Of a stretch of DNA of 20,636 nucleotides, positions 1 through 13,333 are shown one piece after another. Positions within the stretch are counted from its first letter, which is position 1, and each line of letters opens with the position of its first letter. Source of the DNA: Entophlyctis helioformis (taxonomy: Eukaryota; Chytridiomycota; Chytridiomycetes; Chytridiales; Chytriomycetaceae); the NCBI GenBank assembly GCA_025526915.1, contig JAHLKH010000319.1:1-20636 (forward strand). The letters run 5' to 3'. The translations under genes were made by a program, and so were the position numbers. The notes beneath the pieces were generated by a model that was not told the DNA's origin, made no database searches, and saw only the letters and a program-made list of their open reading frames with translations.

Positions 1-4388
<4,388 letters not shown>

Positions 4389-4482
4389 TACTACAATGCT
4401 GAATAATGAACGTCACTTCTTGGACTGATTCAGCACACGAGTTTCACTGCAAAGACAAAGCATACAGGATCGATGGATCGCA

Positions 4483-5687
4483 TCAGTTGAACGAGAGACG
4501 AACGTTGCCAGCTCCAGTCGACGCATCGATCGTGCTTGGGCTGCCGCCATTGTTGCTGTCGCCAACACGGCCGCCGACCTGCGATTGGCTCTGGCTGTCG
4601 ATCCTGACTTGACCGCCTCTCGCCTCAACGCTGCCCGCATTCGACTTGGCCGTGAACGTGCCCAGGAAGCCAGCCGCCTGTTTGTCCACATGTGCATCGC
4701 AGGCAGGAATGAGTGTCATGCGAGCGCCAGTGGAAGGCACTGCAAAAGCAGCAAGACTCACAACATCGACATTGATACTGCCAGCATTCGAGTCCGCAGT
4801 CGTCTGAGATCCCTGCTGCGGGTCGACAACAAGGTTGACGCTGCCCGCACCAGAGCGGGCCTGCAGACGCGTGTATCCCTTGACGACGCAGCGGACATCG
4901 CCAGCGTTGCTCATGACGTCCACGCTGCTGCCATTCACCGACAGACCGGCCACACGGATATCGCCAGCGCCGCTCCTGATGCTGGCGTTGCCACCAACAG
5001 CAAGGCTGCCAGCCGACACGTCGCCAGCATTTGTCGCCAGTGTCATCGACTGGGCCGTCAGCTGACCATTGTCAACACCGTTGATGTAGCCAGCACCGGT
5101 TGCAAGCCTGATGCTGCCAAAGCGGGTTGCGACTGGCGACAAGACAATGTTGCTGGCACCGGTGTCGATGTCGAGATCAAACAGCTTGGTGTTGGCACCG
5201 GCAGGCAGCACAAGACTGCCAATGAGATCGAGTCGCTTGTTGAAGAGATACACAAAGTTGAAGCTGAAGATGGGGAGCGATGCCGTCGTGATAAGCAGTG
5301 TGGCGCTGCCGTTGGCAAAGGACACCTCGACCTTGGAAGCGTCGATGGGCGTGTCCTCCGAGTACCGAAGGTCGTACGAGAAGACGGCAGAGGTGGCATT
5401 GACTTCGGATGCAGCAGCCTGGCGCACAGTCACCCTGCCAGACTGCAGCAGGAACAAGAGCCAGTCGTGAGTCAGCCTCGTGCGTCTGGCGATGACGACA
5501 TGGCCGCCGTGACGACACTCACTGCACCGCCACGGATCTTGATGGCAACAGACGACGCCTGAGGCCAGTCAAACAAGTTGGACTCGACGGTGCGCATACG
5601 GGCTTCGATGTTGACGAGCGACTGCACCGACCGCCACACATACAGGCCGACGAACGTCAGCAGCGCCAAGGACCAGACTGTGAACAT
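4483..5687 (-). CDS. Membrane-anchored protein with DUF4097-like beta-solenoid repeats
   Basis: Two exons are modelled, 5523-5687 and 4483-5442, with an 80-nt GTGAGT...CAG intron between them. They give 374 residues from the ATG at 5687. The first ~20 residues (MFTVWSLALLTFVGLYVW) are a transmembrane segment and act as a signal anchor. The rest is a beta-rich domain in which GAG or NAG followed by D/S/N and V/I recurs about every 20 residues (NAGDV, GAGDI, NAGDV, GAGSV, NAGSI, NAGSV, GAGNV). This is the pattern of DUF4097/DUF2807-type putative adhesin solenoids, and those families have no known enzymatic role. A surface-exposed domain on a single-pass anchor is inferred. The gene is convergent with the ABC transporter, with 94 bp between stops. 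Coding-like sequence continues upstream in shifted frames to an ATG at 5820, so the true N-terminus may be longer. Confidence 0.75.
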
Positions 5688-5820
5688 GTGCACGGCCTTT
5701 ATCCCAAAATTTTGGTCAAGTGGTCCGATGGCACGTAGAGCCAGAAATTGTTGAACGTGGCAGGCGGAGCCTTCCGTTTGGAGGCCTGGACAGCCGGCCG
5801 ACCGGTGCGTCGTCGAACAT
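5688..5820 (-). other. Possible frame-shifted N-terminal extension of the solenoid gene
   Basis: Upstream of the modelled start, an ATG at 5820 opens MFDDAPVGRLSRPP in one frame. The next frame reads KRKAPPATFNNFWLYVPSDH, and then KILG meets a stop at about 5699. The main frame continues as IKAVHMFTVW directly from that point. Two single-base losses, in a CC run near 5780 and a GGG run near 5702, would turn this into a basic cytosolic tail running into the membrane anchor. This is an inference from continuity. No GT-AG intron explains it well. It could also be 5' UTR that is open by chance. Confidence 0.35.
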
Positions 5821-5887
5821 GGACTTGAAGGAGTGCTGGCGCGTAGGAGCGAAGGAGCGTACTGAGAGGTCGTCCAACGAACGAACG

Positions 5888-5901
5888 AAAAAATGCAAAA
5901 A
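5888..5901 (-). terminator. RNA polymerase III terminator of tRNA-Lys(UUU)
   Basis: On the minus strand, T5 starts two bases after the tRNA 3' end (5897-5901). A back-up T6 follows at 5888-5893. Runs of T like these end Pol III transcription. Confidence 0.85.
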
Positions 5902-5902
5902 C

Positions 5903-5974
5903 GCCCTCCGTGGGGCTCGAACCCACGGCCTTGCGGTTAAAAGCCGCACGCTCTACCAACTGAGCTAGGAGGGC
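5903..5974 (-). tRNA. tRNA-Lys (anticodon UUU)
   Basis: The 72-nt sequence folds as a complete intronless cloverleaf on the minus strand. The acceptor stem is GCCCTCC/GGAGGGC and the D arm is GCTC-AGTTGGTA-GAGC. The anticodon arm is TGCGG-CTTTTAA-CCGCA, giving UUU, and the T arm is GTGGG-TTCGAGC-CCCAC. The internal A box (TAGCTCAGTTGG) and B box (GGTTCGAGCCC-like) are intact. CCA is not encoded, as expected for a eukaryotic gene. Confidence 0.97.
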
Positions 5975-6591
5975 TAGCTTCAAGCAAAAGAAAAATTGTA
6001 GCATTTATCAACCCTTCTTAGCAGAAGGGTCCACTGGCGTACAATGTGAAGCTTGTCGCCGACCTCACAGACCGGCGTCTGCATCAGCAAGACCACCATG
6101 GCCAGCCGTTGGCCAGTTTGCACTGTCGTGGTTCGTGGCGGGCTGCATCCTTGTGCGGGCGAAACAAGCTTTCTGAATGGTCGCAAGGTCCAAAGCCGCA
6201 TGCCAACTCCTGCATCCTGCAGCCAGAGTGGCTTGCTGAGGTGCAACCGACACAGACAGACAGACGGACAGACAGACAGACAGAGACGTACTGGCAGGGG
6301 ATGCATGCATCCACAGCCTGCCTGCCCAATGCCTGCAGGCCATGCGCGGCCCTCGGGGATGCCGCCTGGGAGGCAGCACTCTTGGACGGCGTTGGCGAGC
6401 ACCCGATCCAAGCCTCACCCGGCACTGCTCCGTCCGCTTAAACCTGTTCAACCGGTCACGGGTCGTCCAAGGGTCGCGAATGCCTTGCCCATGCGGATCG
6501 CCGTCACACAGCAACATTCACGCATGCACGTTCATGCTGTTGAACAACCCGGCTGCACGCGGTCGCCGTTGGTTGTGTCGGTCGTGTTGGT
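5975..6591. other. Noncoding region between tRNA-Lys and the protease promoter
   Basis: About 620 bp without a convincing gene. Open frames run through it on both strands, but their translations are low-complexity and lack family motifs. It holds a CAGA simple repeat (6251-6286) and many GCATGC-type palindromic hexamers. It probably carries upstream control sequence for the M36 protease. Confidence 0.6.
6251..6286 (+). repeat. (CAGA)n tetranucleotide microsatellite
   Basis: Imperfect tandem CAGA/GACA units, interrupted once by CGGA, lie in noncoding DNA about 530 bp before the protease start. Confidence 0.85.
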
Positions 6592-6627
6592 TGCACGCGT
6601 GGCGACCTTGCGGCGTGCACGCGTGGC
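6592..6627 (+). promoter_or_regulatory. Direct repeat with ACGCGT cores upstream of the protease TATA box
   Basis: The 12-mer TGCACGCGTGGC occurs twice (6592-6603 and 6616-6627), with starts 24 bp apart. It lies about 75-110 bp before the TATA box. A related TGCACGCGGTCG lies just upstream near 6554. The core ACGCGT matches the Mbp1-type (MCB) motif of fungi. A transcription factor site is inferred from duplication and position. Confidence 0.45.
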
Positions 6628-6700
6628 AGGCATGCCGTGTGCACACGGGCCAGACTCTGGCATGCAAACCTGCCCGTCTCTGTTGCGCCGCATGTCGCTG

Positions 6701-6779
6701 TATAAAAGAGGGCATCCCGGCCGCCCATTGCTGCATCCATCATCCAGTCGCTGTACACCTCTCTCTCTCTCTCTCCCCC
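6701..6779 (+). promoter_or_regulatory. TATA box and CT-rich leader of the M36 protease gene
   Basis: TATAAAAG lies at 6701-6708, 117 bp before the start codon. A pyrimidine tract of CT repeats and C runs follows at 6758-6779. A TATA box followed by a CT block is the usual core promoter of strongly or inducibly expressed fungal genes. Transcription would start about 25-40 bp after the TATA box. Confidence 0.75.
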
Positions 6780-6817
6780 GCTGCCCCTCGCATACAAGTC
6801 CATATACAATACACGCC

Positions 6818-8954
6818 ATGCTCGTCTCCAGCTTCGTCCTCGCCCTTGCTGCTGCCGCCTCGTCGGTCGTCGCCCACCCTGCCGGCTCGCACGGCAGCAG
6901 CAGCCTCCACCACGTGCACCGTCGCTCTATTGGCAAGGATCTGCCGCACTTTTACCCCGAGCCTGTCTACGAGCACGTCGATCTCGATGCTGCCAAGGGC
7001 CGGTCGTTTGCCAAGGTCTCCGAGTCGCAGTCGGTCGATGCCGGCGTGCAGTTCCTCGCCGACAAGCTTGGCCTCGCCTCGTCCGACATTGTCATTGACA
7101 ACCAGTACACCGACGCTGCCGGTGTCACGCACGTCTACGGCTCGCAGCTCATTGACGGCATCCGCGTTGCCAACCACAACGTCGCCGTGCACGTCAAGAA
7201 CGGCAAGGTGCTCACGTACTCGTCGTCGTTTGGCGCTCAGGGCCAGATCTCCAAGCGCGACCTGACCGTCGCCAAGCCGTCGGCTGTGGTCAGCGCCAAG
7301 GCCGCCATTGCTGCTGCCCGTGCTGCTGTAGGTGACGATCTTGTGTTCAACTCGGCGGTGCCTGTCAAGCAGGAGTACCGCCAGGTGCCCGGCGGCAAGC
7401 TCGCGTACGCGCACGCATTCGAGCTCAAGAACGAGCAGAGCAACAAGTGGGTCTCTGTGTCGGTGGATGCCGCAACTGGTGAGTGGATCTGCGGTTCTGT
7501 CTGCCTGCCTGTCTGCCTGTCATGGCTTGCATGCTCACTCTTGCTCCTGTCTGCCACCTGCCCATCCCTCCTTCTGCTCAGGCGAGCTCCTCAACGTCGT
7601 CGACTTTGTCAACGACGCCTCGTACCGCGTCGTGGCGCTTCCCAAGGGCAACCCGCTCCAGGGCTTCTCGCTCGTCGTCAACCCCGAGGACGCGACCGCC
7701 TCGCCCTCTGGCTGGACGTCGGACAACCTCACCACGCGCGGCAACAACGCCATCGCACAGGTGTACGGCGTCAGTCCTGCGCTGTACGGCAAGGCCGACG
7801 CCAACGGCGTGTTTGAGACCGCCTGGAACGCTGCCTCGTCGCCCAACACTGCTGCCAACCGCCAGACAGGTGCCGTGCAGCTGTTCTACATTGCCAACGT
7901 CGTGCACGACATCTCGTACCAGTACGGCTTCACCGAGGCGGCCGGCAACTTCCAGAAGGACAACTTTGGCAAGGGCGGTGCGGGCAACGACGCCGTCAAG
8001 GTCAACGTGCTCGCCGGCGGCACCAACAACGCCAACTTTGCGACCCCCGCCGACGGCCAGCCCGGTGTCATGAACATGTACCCGTTCACGTCCACCAACC
8101 CGCAGCGCGACGGCGGTCTGGACGCTGTGATCCCGATCCACGAGTACTTCCACGGCGTGTCCAACCGCATGACGGGCGGTGCGCGCAATGGCGAGTGTCT
8201 GCAGACGACGCAGTCGGGCAGCATGGGCGAGGGCTGGTCAGACTTTTTCGGTCTGATCTTCACGGCCAAGCCGACCGACACCCGCACGACCAAGATCAAC
8301 GTTGGTGCCTACGCCGTCAACGATCCCAACGGCATCCGCTCGTACCCGTACTCCACCGACCTTGCTGTCAACCCGCTCAAGTACGGCGACATTCGCACGC
8401 GCACCGAGGTGCACGATGTCGGCGAGGTGTGGGTCGCTCTCCTCTGGGAGGTGTACTGGAACTTGGTCGACAAGTATGGCTTCAACGCCAACCTGTACGA
8501 CGCCAAGTCGACGGCCGGCAACATCGTCGCCATGCAGCTTGTGATGGGCGGTCTTGCGCAGCAGCCGTGCAACCCCACGTTCCTGCAGGCTCGTGACGCG
8601 ATCCTTGCTGCCGACGCGTCCATCTACGGCGGCAAGTACAAGTGCGACATCTGGGCTGGTTTCGCCAAGCGTGGTGCTGGCAATGACGCTGCGGGTACGA
8701 CCAACAACTACGCTCTGCCTGCCCAGTGCAGCGGCACGCCTCCTGCCACGACTGTGCCGCCAGTTGTTGTGACCACCACGGTTGCCCCCAAGACGACGAC
8801 AGTCCCGCCTGTTGTTGTGACCACCACTCGTGCTGTGCCAACCACCACTCGCGTTGTGCCGTCGCCCACTCGCTCGCCCACGCCATCACCTACGCCGGCA
8901 CCTGGATGCAACCCCAGAAACGTCTGCTGCAGATGGTTTGGCTTTGACTGCTGA
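6818..8954 (+). CDS. Secreted M36 fungalysin-type zinc metalloprotease
   Basis: This is an extracellular endopeptidase that degrades host or substrate protein. Exons 6818-7478 and 7582-8954 flank a 103-nt intron (GTGAGT...CAG, phase 1) and encode 677 residues. The start at 6818 has a clean context and begins a signal peptide (MLVSSFVLALAAAASSVVA). A fungalysin/thermolysin-type propeptide follows, at roughly residues 50-230. The catalytic domain has HEYFH at 407-411, giving two zinc ligands and the catalytic Glu. GEGWSD follows, with Glu437 as third ligand 30 residues after the first His, as in the family. Phe replaces the commoner Thr in HEYTH. The mature domain ends near residue 600. It is followed by a Thr/Pro/Val linker and a 15-residue tail, CNPRNVCCRWFGFDC. 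Chytrids carry expanded M36 families. A TATA promoter lies directly upstream. Confidence 0.96.
8757..8900 (+). repeat. Thr/Pro-rich linker repeat in the protease
   Basis: The 17-mer GTTGTTGTGACCACCAC occurs at 8763-8779 and again at 8811-8827, 48 bp apart. It encodes two copies of TVPPVVVTTT. The rest of the stretch encodes TTTR and SPTPSPTP runs. It reads as a flexible, probably O-glycosylated stalk between catalytic domain and Cys-rich tail. Confidence 0.8.
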
Positions 8955-9222
8955 GCGCAGCGATCCCGTCTCGTGCACCATCTGTCCAGCGCCTGATCCC
9001 CATCCCTGTCCCAATGTCCCATGTACGTTGCTCTCCAAAGACCCTTCTGAACTACCATAATCAGCCCTACACGACCCATACACAATGCCAATACAAGCCG
9101 TCTTCACTGTGGCCTTTCCTTCTTCGCTGTGGGTCTTGAGCAGGTCATGGCACGCACTTTCTTGCTGATCAAGCATTCACCTTTGCTTTCCACCCGTCTG
9201 GTCCTGCAGTCGTTCATTCACT

Positions 9223-10390
9223 TCACAGCTTGGACACTGGCGTGACCTGCGATGGCGGCAGTGATCCGTCAGCCACTCTGGCCCAAAAGTCCACGATCAT
9301 GTCTGCAATGACAGCCGCAAACGGCTCTTCCATGTGCATGTGGTGGTTGGTGCTGCCCTTGACGCGCTGCAGATACAAGTGTCCCCTGAACGCCTTCTGG
9401 ATGGGCAGCGGCGTGAATGTCTGGGCATGTCGTGGTCGGCCATGATGTTGAGCACGGGACACTGGATGCGGCCGATGACATTCATGGTGAACTCGGTGGA
9501 CAGCATGACCTGCCGTCCGATCATCCGCACTCGCGAGTCGGACGACCACTCGTATCCAACAGTCTTGCCACTGCCGTCTGCCGCAATGACTGGCTTGGTG
9601 CCACGACCAACGAGGATGCGCGACGGCTCCAGGGCGAGTGGATACATGCCCTTGGTGCGCACCTGCGCTGCTTCGTCGAGAGACGCAAAGACACGCTTGT
9701 TGGTTGGCGCTGCTGTCTGTGCCTGGCTCGCCACGCGGCTGGCATACTCGCCTCGCTCCTTGAATGCCTCCAGGATGGCCTCTGTGTATGTGTCTGGCGG
9801 GTGCAGCAGGGGAATCACCGTCTCGATGGCAACGACATGCTTGATGCGCTCGGGATAGAGGCCGGCCAAGTACACTGCAATGAAGCCGCCCATCGAGTGG
9901 CCCAGGATCGCAAACTCCTTCCATCCTGCACACGTCGCCTGCCTGTCAGTCCAGCAGAACAGAGACAGCACACCGCCACGCTGCTCACCAAGAGCGTTGA
10001 CAACAGCGAGAGCGTCCTCAATGTCGAACAGCCTTGAATAGGCCGATGTCAGTCCTCGGTGGTCGGACTGGCCATGGCCCGCAAAGTCCATGGCAACCAT
10101 GTCGAAGCGGATGCTTGGATGCCTTGCCTCGAAGACGGCGACGGCTGGATCCCACGTTGCGCAGTTGTCGTACCACTGTCGGAGGAGTGAGCGAGTGTGA
10201 GTGAGTGAGGTGCCACAGCCAGCCTGGTTGTGTCGCAGAGACACACGGCATGCAGAGCGAGCAGCGGGAAGCCATCGGCGTATCCCCATCGCTTGGCGGC
10301 AATGCGCAGGCCAGAGTGCGACCGGAACTCGAGCTCTTCGCCACGATAGTCCATCGATGCCGCAAGTCTGTGGCTGTTGGGCAAACGCAT
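9223..10390 (-). CDS. Alpha/beta hydrolase (SERHL-like) with C-terminal SKL, one frame break
   Basis: This is a probable serine hydrolase of unknown substrate. Exons are 10247-10390, 9989-10175 and 9223-9925, with introns of 71 nt (GTGTGT) and 63 nt (GTGAGC). The start at 10390 gives MRLPNSHRLAASMDY; an internal ATG at 10354 is an alternative. The fold markers are LALHA..WYDNCATWDP (oxyanion strand), DFAGHGQSD, and GHSMGG with nucleophile Ser near residue 121. Further on come PVLNIMADHD and NHHMHMEEP, which carries the likely catalytic His. The frame changes at a CCC run (GGG at 9423-9425, plus strand). Before it the protein reads PVLNIMADHDMP. After it, only the next frame continues the family pattern (TFTPLPIQKAF, then NHHMHME, ending VSKL). 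The summed exons fall one base short of a whole frame. The final SKL is a canonical PTS1, so a peroxisomal location is inferred. Related animal SERHL proteins have been linked to peroxisomes. Confidence 0.85.
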
Positions 10391-10558
10391 CTGGCGGCTG
10401 GTGCACGGTCGTGTTGTGGCACCACGAACAGCACCGAGCCACTATGAGCAAGTCCGTGCACAGCACACACTGGCCACGGCTCTGCATCTGCTGCACGCAG
10501 CACACATGGACAGAGAGTGGCTACAATGCTTCAACGGCTTCATTCCCAGTCAGGCAGC

Positions 10559-12593
10559 CTACTGCTTGGCCACAAACTGCAGCGGTGTGTCTGACACGCT
10601 CACGTTCATGAGTCCATCTGCTCCACGCTTGAACACAAGTGCGATCCTGGGCGACACATCAAACACCATGCTGTGCGCCTTGCTCTTGCGTGCCTTGCCA
10701 TCCTTGCGTGCGGTGCGGATGGCTGCCACTGGCGCGGACATCGTCACTCCAGGAAGCGTGACAAGCAGTCCAGCATCGCCGTTGGCATTGAGCGTCGCCT
10801 TGTCAGTGCCCATGGCAACAACGATGGGCTGCACAGGGTTGCTGGCCATGCGCTCTGCATTGGAAACCACAAACGTGCCCACGCAGTCGGTGATCGAAAA
10901 GGGCTCGAGTGCAGCCTTGCCCTCGTCAGCCGATCCAGCCGCAGGCAGAGGCCATCCATATGCGTTGAAGACGGCGTTCTTGACTTGTCTGCTGAGAGAG
11001 TCAAACACGTACCGCGATGTCATGCATGTAAAGGCAGCACCTGTGCCCTTGATGCTGACAGAATGGCAAAGGTATCCGTCATTGCCACCGTCGTGCTGTC
11101 CACAGCATGGTTGGATTGCCATCCAATGCACACACTGTCAGTCCACACATCACAGGCACACACGCATGATGCAAGCCAAGACACTCCACTCACGCCAAGC
11201 GTGTCCTTGTCAAGCACCCAGCCAACACCAACGTTGAAGCGGCTGTCTCCAACAAAGTGCGGCTTGAGCATCTCCTGAGCGAGATCCTTGCGCAGAAAGC
11301 CGTCGTTGTCGCCACGCACACTGGCATACATGGCTGCATGCACCTTGTTCAGATCGGTTGGCGTGGTCCAGCAGCCGGCAGCCGCAGCCTCGGGATACAG
11401 ATGGTAGCCACCAGGGACAGGGATGGCGTCGTTGGTGAGATGGCCAGCCACAAAGTCGCCGTTGTTGGGAGCTGTGTCCATGGCGAGGTGGAAGGACGTG
11501 TTGAGGAGACCGAGAGGCTGGATGAGGTGCTCGTCCATGATGTGCGCAAACGGCTTGCCGGTGACCTGCTCCAGCACATGCTGGACGATCGTGGTGCCGC
11601 CCTGCACAGAGCATCGTGGCAATGGCCGAACAAGCCAAGGCAAGGCGCATGTCAGCCATCGAGCAGCGAGCGAAGAGTGTGGCAGCGACAGCGACAGACA
11701 CTCACGCCCGAGTAGCGAGACGCGAGACCAGGCAGCAGCTTGATCTCGACGCGGTCCGAGTTGCCTGTGCCGTTGAGCACGTCGACGGTGCTGGCAGGCA
11801 TCGCAAGCGTGCCGTTGCGCACGGCCTTGCGGTTGTATCCGCCAAAGCCGTGCACGTTGGTGCCGGCCGCGTGGGCAAGCAGCTGGCGCAGCGTGGTGGG
11901 TGTGGCTGGCGCCATGGACTCTGGCAGACCAGACTGCAGACGCCAGCCGTCGGCGCTGCCGTCCTTGCACAGATACGAGTCGATGTCTGCATCGAGATCG
12001 AGCAGTCCCTGCTGCACAAGCCGCATCACCACCACAGCCGTCAGCGGCTTGGAGATGGACGCCGCCTGGAACACCGTGGCGGGCGAGACAGGAGCATCGA
12101 TGAGGCCAATGTCTGCATCGCTGGCATCCGCATCGTCGATGGCCTTCTTGCGGGTCGATCGATGCCACTCTTCCCAGCCGGCCTCGTCCTCGTCGTCATT
12201 GTCCTGCTTTTCGTCAGGCTCGATGTCGTCGCCGTCGCCGTCGGCTTGGACGCATTCAGTCGCCTGGACAGTCGGCGCAGCATCGACAGTCTTGGCAGAA
12301 GCATCGTCGGTCTTGGAGGCAGCAGCAACCTCGTCTCTGGCCTTGACAGGCTCGATGGCAGCACCGTTGCGGCGAGTGCCGTACGCCTTGGCCCAAGCAG
12401 GCACAGCACCGTCCAGCGAGACGGCGACGGTCAGCGCAGCACAGCCCTTGGACAGCAGCGCACGGGCAACAAAGGCGTCGTTGGACTCGGCGGCAAGACG
12501 GTCGGCGTCCTTGAAGCCAGCGTAGTCGAGGATGGCCTGCTCCACAGCACGGATCGCAAGAGCGTCTGCCTCGGTGAACGTCTCGACGGTCAT
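10559..12593 (-). CDS. Beta-lactamase-like serine hydrolase (LACTB/class C fold) with acidic insert
   Basis: This is a penicillin-binding-protein-like serine hydrolase, probably an esterase or peptidase rather than an antibiotic resistance enzyme. Exons 11706-12593, 11194-11601 and 10559-11095 are joined in phase 0 across introns of 104 and 98 nt (both GTGAGT). They encode 610 residues. Motif 1 is SISK (179-182, nucleophile Ser179 and Lys182). Motif 2 is Y294-S-G at the exon 1 end, continuing GGTTIVQ. Motif 3 is HDG (433-435), an H-x-G variant replacing K-T-G. Before the SISK motif, residues about 85-168 form an insert rich in Asp, Glu and Ala that interrupts the fold. The C-terminal ~130 residues form a beta-rich extension. 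The start MTVETFTEAD has no signal peptide, so it is probably cytosolic. It lies 168 bp upstream of the alpha/beta hydrolase on the same strand, each with its own introns. Confidence 0.92.
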
Positions 12594-13072
12594 GTCTGTC
12601 TTGCCTTGGCTGCTCTGGACTCGGTTGTGCCAAGTGAGAGAAAGGTGCACAGAAATGTGGCTGTGAACCACTGCGACTGATGACGTGGCAGATGTGGCAG
12701 ACTGGGCATGGAGAGATGGGCAGCGTGCGAGGCATGGCCAGTGTCTGCAGACCCACATCGATGCGATCTTGCATGCATGCTCGATCCTCCTTGCATGGCC
12801 AGGCATGGACGGACGAGAGACGATCAAGGGGATGAATCTGGCTGGCTGTGTGCGAGTGTCTGCCACCAGCCAGCTCAAGAGCGCCACTGAGCGACTGCAG
12901 AAGGAGCCGACGATGAAGGCTGTGCTGTGCGACTTGGCAGCATCCAACGCAGGCCAGTGGCTGGCACAAGAGTGGCAGGACACGGTCGCTTTGCTGGTTT
13001 TGCAGTGGTTATGGTGCGCTGAGTGGCACGCATGGAATGCGGGTGGGCAGATCACGTGACAAGAAGGAACAA
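12594..13072. other. Intergenic region, beta-lactamase-like gene to tRNA-Lys(CUU)
   Basis: About 480 bp between the 5' end of the minus-strand hydrolase and the plus-strand tRNA. A 124-codon frame on the plus strand (12685-13059) and an open extension of the hydrolase frame on the minus strand both cross it. Neither has recognisable motifs. Apart from a CACGTG site near 13055, I see nothing functional. Confidence 0.6.
13052..13059. promoter_or_regulatory. Palindromic E-box (TCACGTGA)
   Basis: A perfect 8-bp palindrome with a CACGTG core lies 14 bp before tRNA-Lys(CUU) and about 460 bp before the divergent hydrolase start. CACGTG is the bHLH/Cbf1 site in fungi. An 8-mer can occur by chance, and use is not shown. 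Confidence 0.3.
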
Positions 13073-13144
13073 GCCCGGCTAGCTCAATCGGTAGAGCGTA
13101 AGACTCTTAATCTTAAGGTTGTGGGTTCGACCCCCACGTCGGGC
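13073..13144 (+). tRNA. tRNA-Lys (anticodon CUU)
   Basis: A 72-nt intronless cloverleaf. The acceptor stem is GCCCGGC/GTCGGGC with one G-U pair, and the D arm is GCTC-AATCGGTA-GAGC. The anticodon arm is TAAGA-CTCTTAA-TCTTA, giving CUU, and the T arm is GTGGG-TTCGACC-CCCAC. CCA is not encoded. With the UUU gene at 5903-5974, the window carries both lysine isoacceptors. Confidence 0.97.
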
Positions 13145-13153
13145 TGGCTTCTC

Positions 13154-13157
13154 TTTT
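13154..13157 (+). terminator. RNA polymerase III terminator of tRNA-Lys(CUU)
   Basis: A T4 run lies 10 nt after the tRNA 3' end, preceded by CTTCTC. It is the first T4 after the gene and is the minimum length usually needed. Confidence 0.65.
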
Positions 13158-13333
13158 GCCCTTCTCGCCATTTTGCTCGACTTGTAGGCATCGATCCTTG
13201 GCCAGTCTCTCTCTTTTGCCACTGTGGCAGCCTGTCGCTGCTTCTGCCACCCTCTGGCACTCTCCAGCCAGCCGTCCGTGCCCTGATATCTTGCTTGTCT
13301 GACCTTTCATGCCCTTCAACAAACAGTCACACA

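Noticed and set aside
4585..5562. 325-codon open frame on the plus strand opposite the solenoid gene
   Set aside because: Its translation has no motifs and is the mirror of a well-supported repeat protein. Long antisense frames are expected in GC-rich coding DNA.
9387..9460. A 35-nt GTGCTC...CCCAG intron to explain the hydrolase frame change
   Set aside because: It is shorter than every other intron here (59 nt minimum) and would remove the conserved PVLNIMADHD strand.
11616..12680. 354-codon plus-strand frame opposite the beta-lactamase-like gene
   Set aside because: It is antisense to the SISK-bearing exon and crosses an intron and the 5' flank. There is no family signature.
12685..13059. 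124-codon plus-strand frame before tRNA-Lys(CUU)
   Set aside because: No domain, signal peptide or repeats, and the opposite strand is equally open. It is likely chance.
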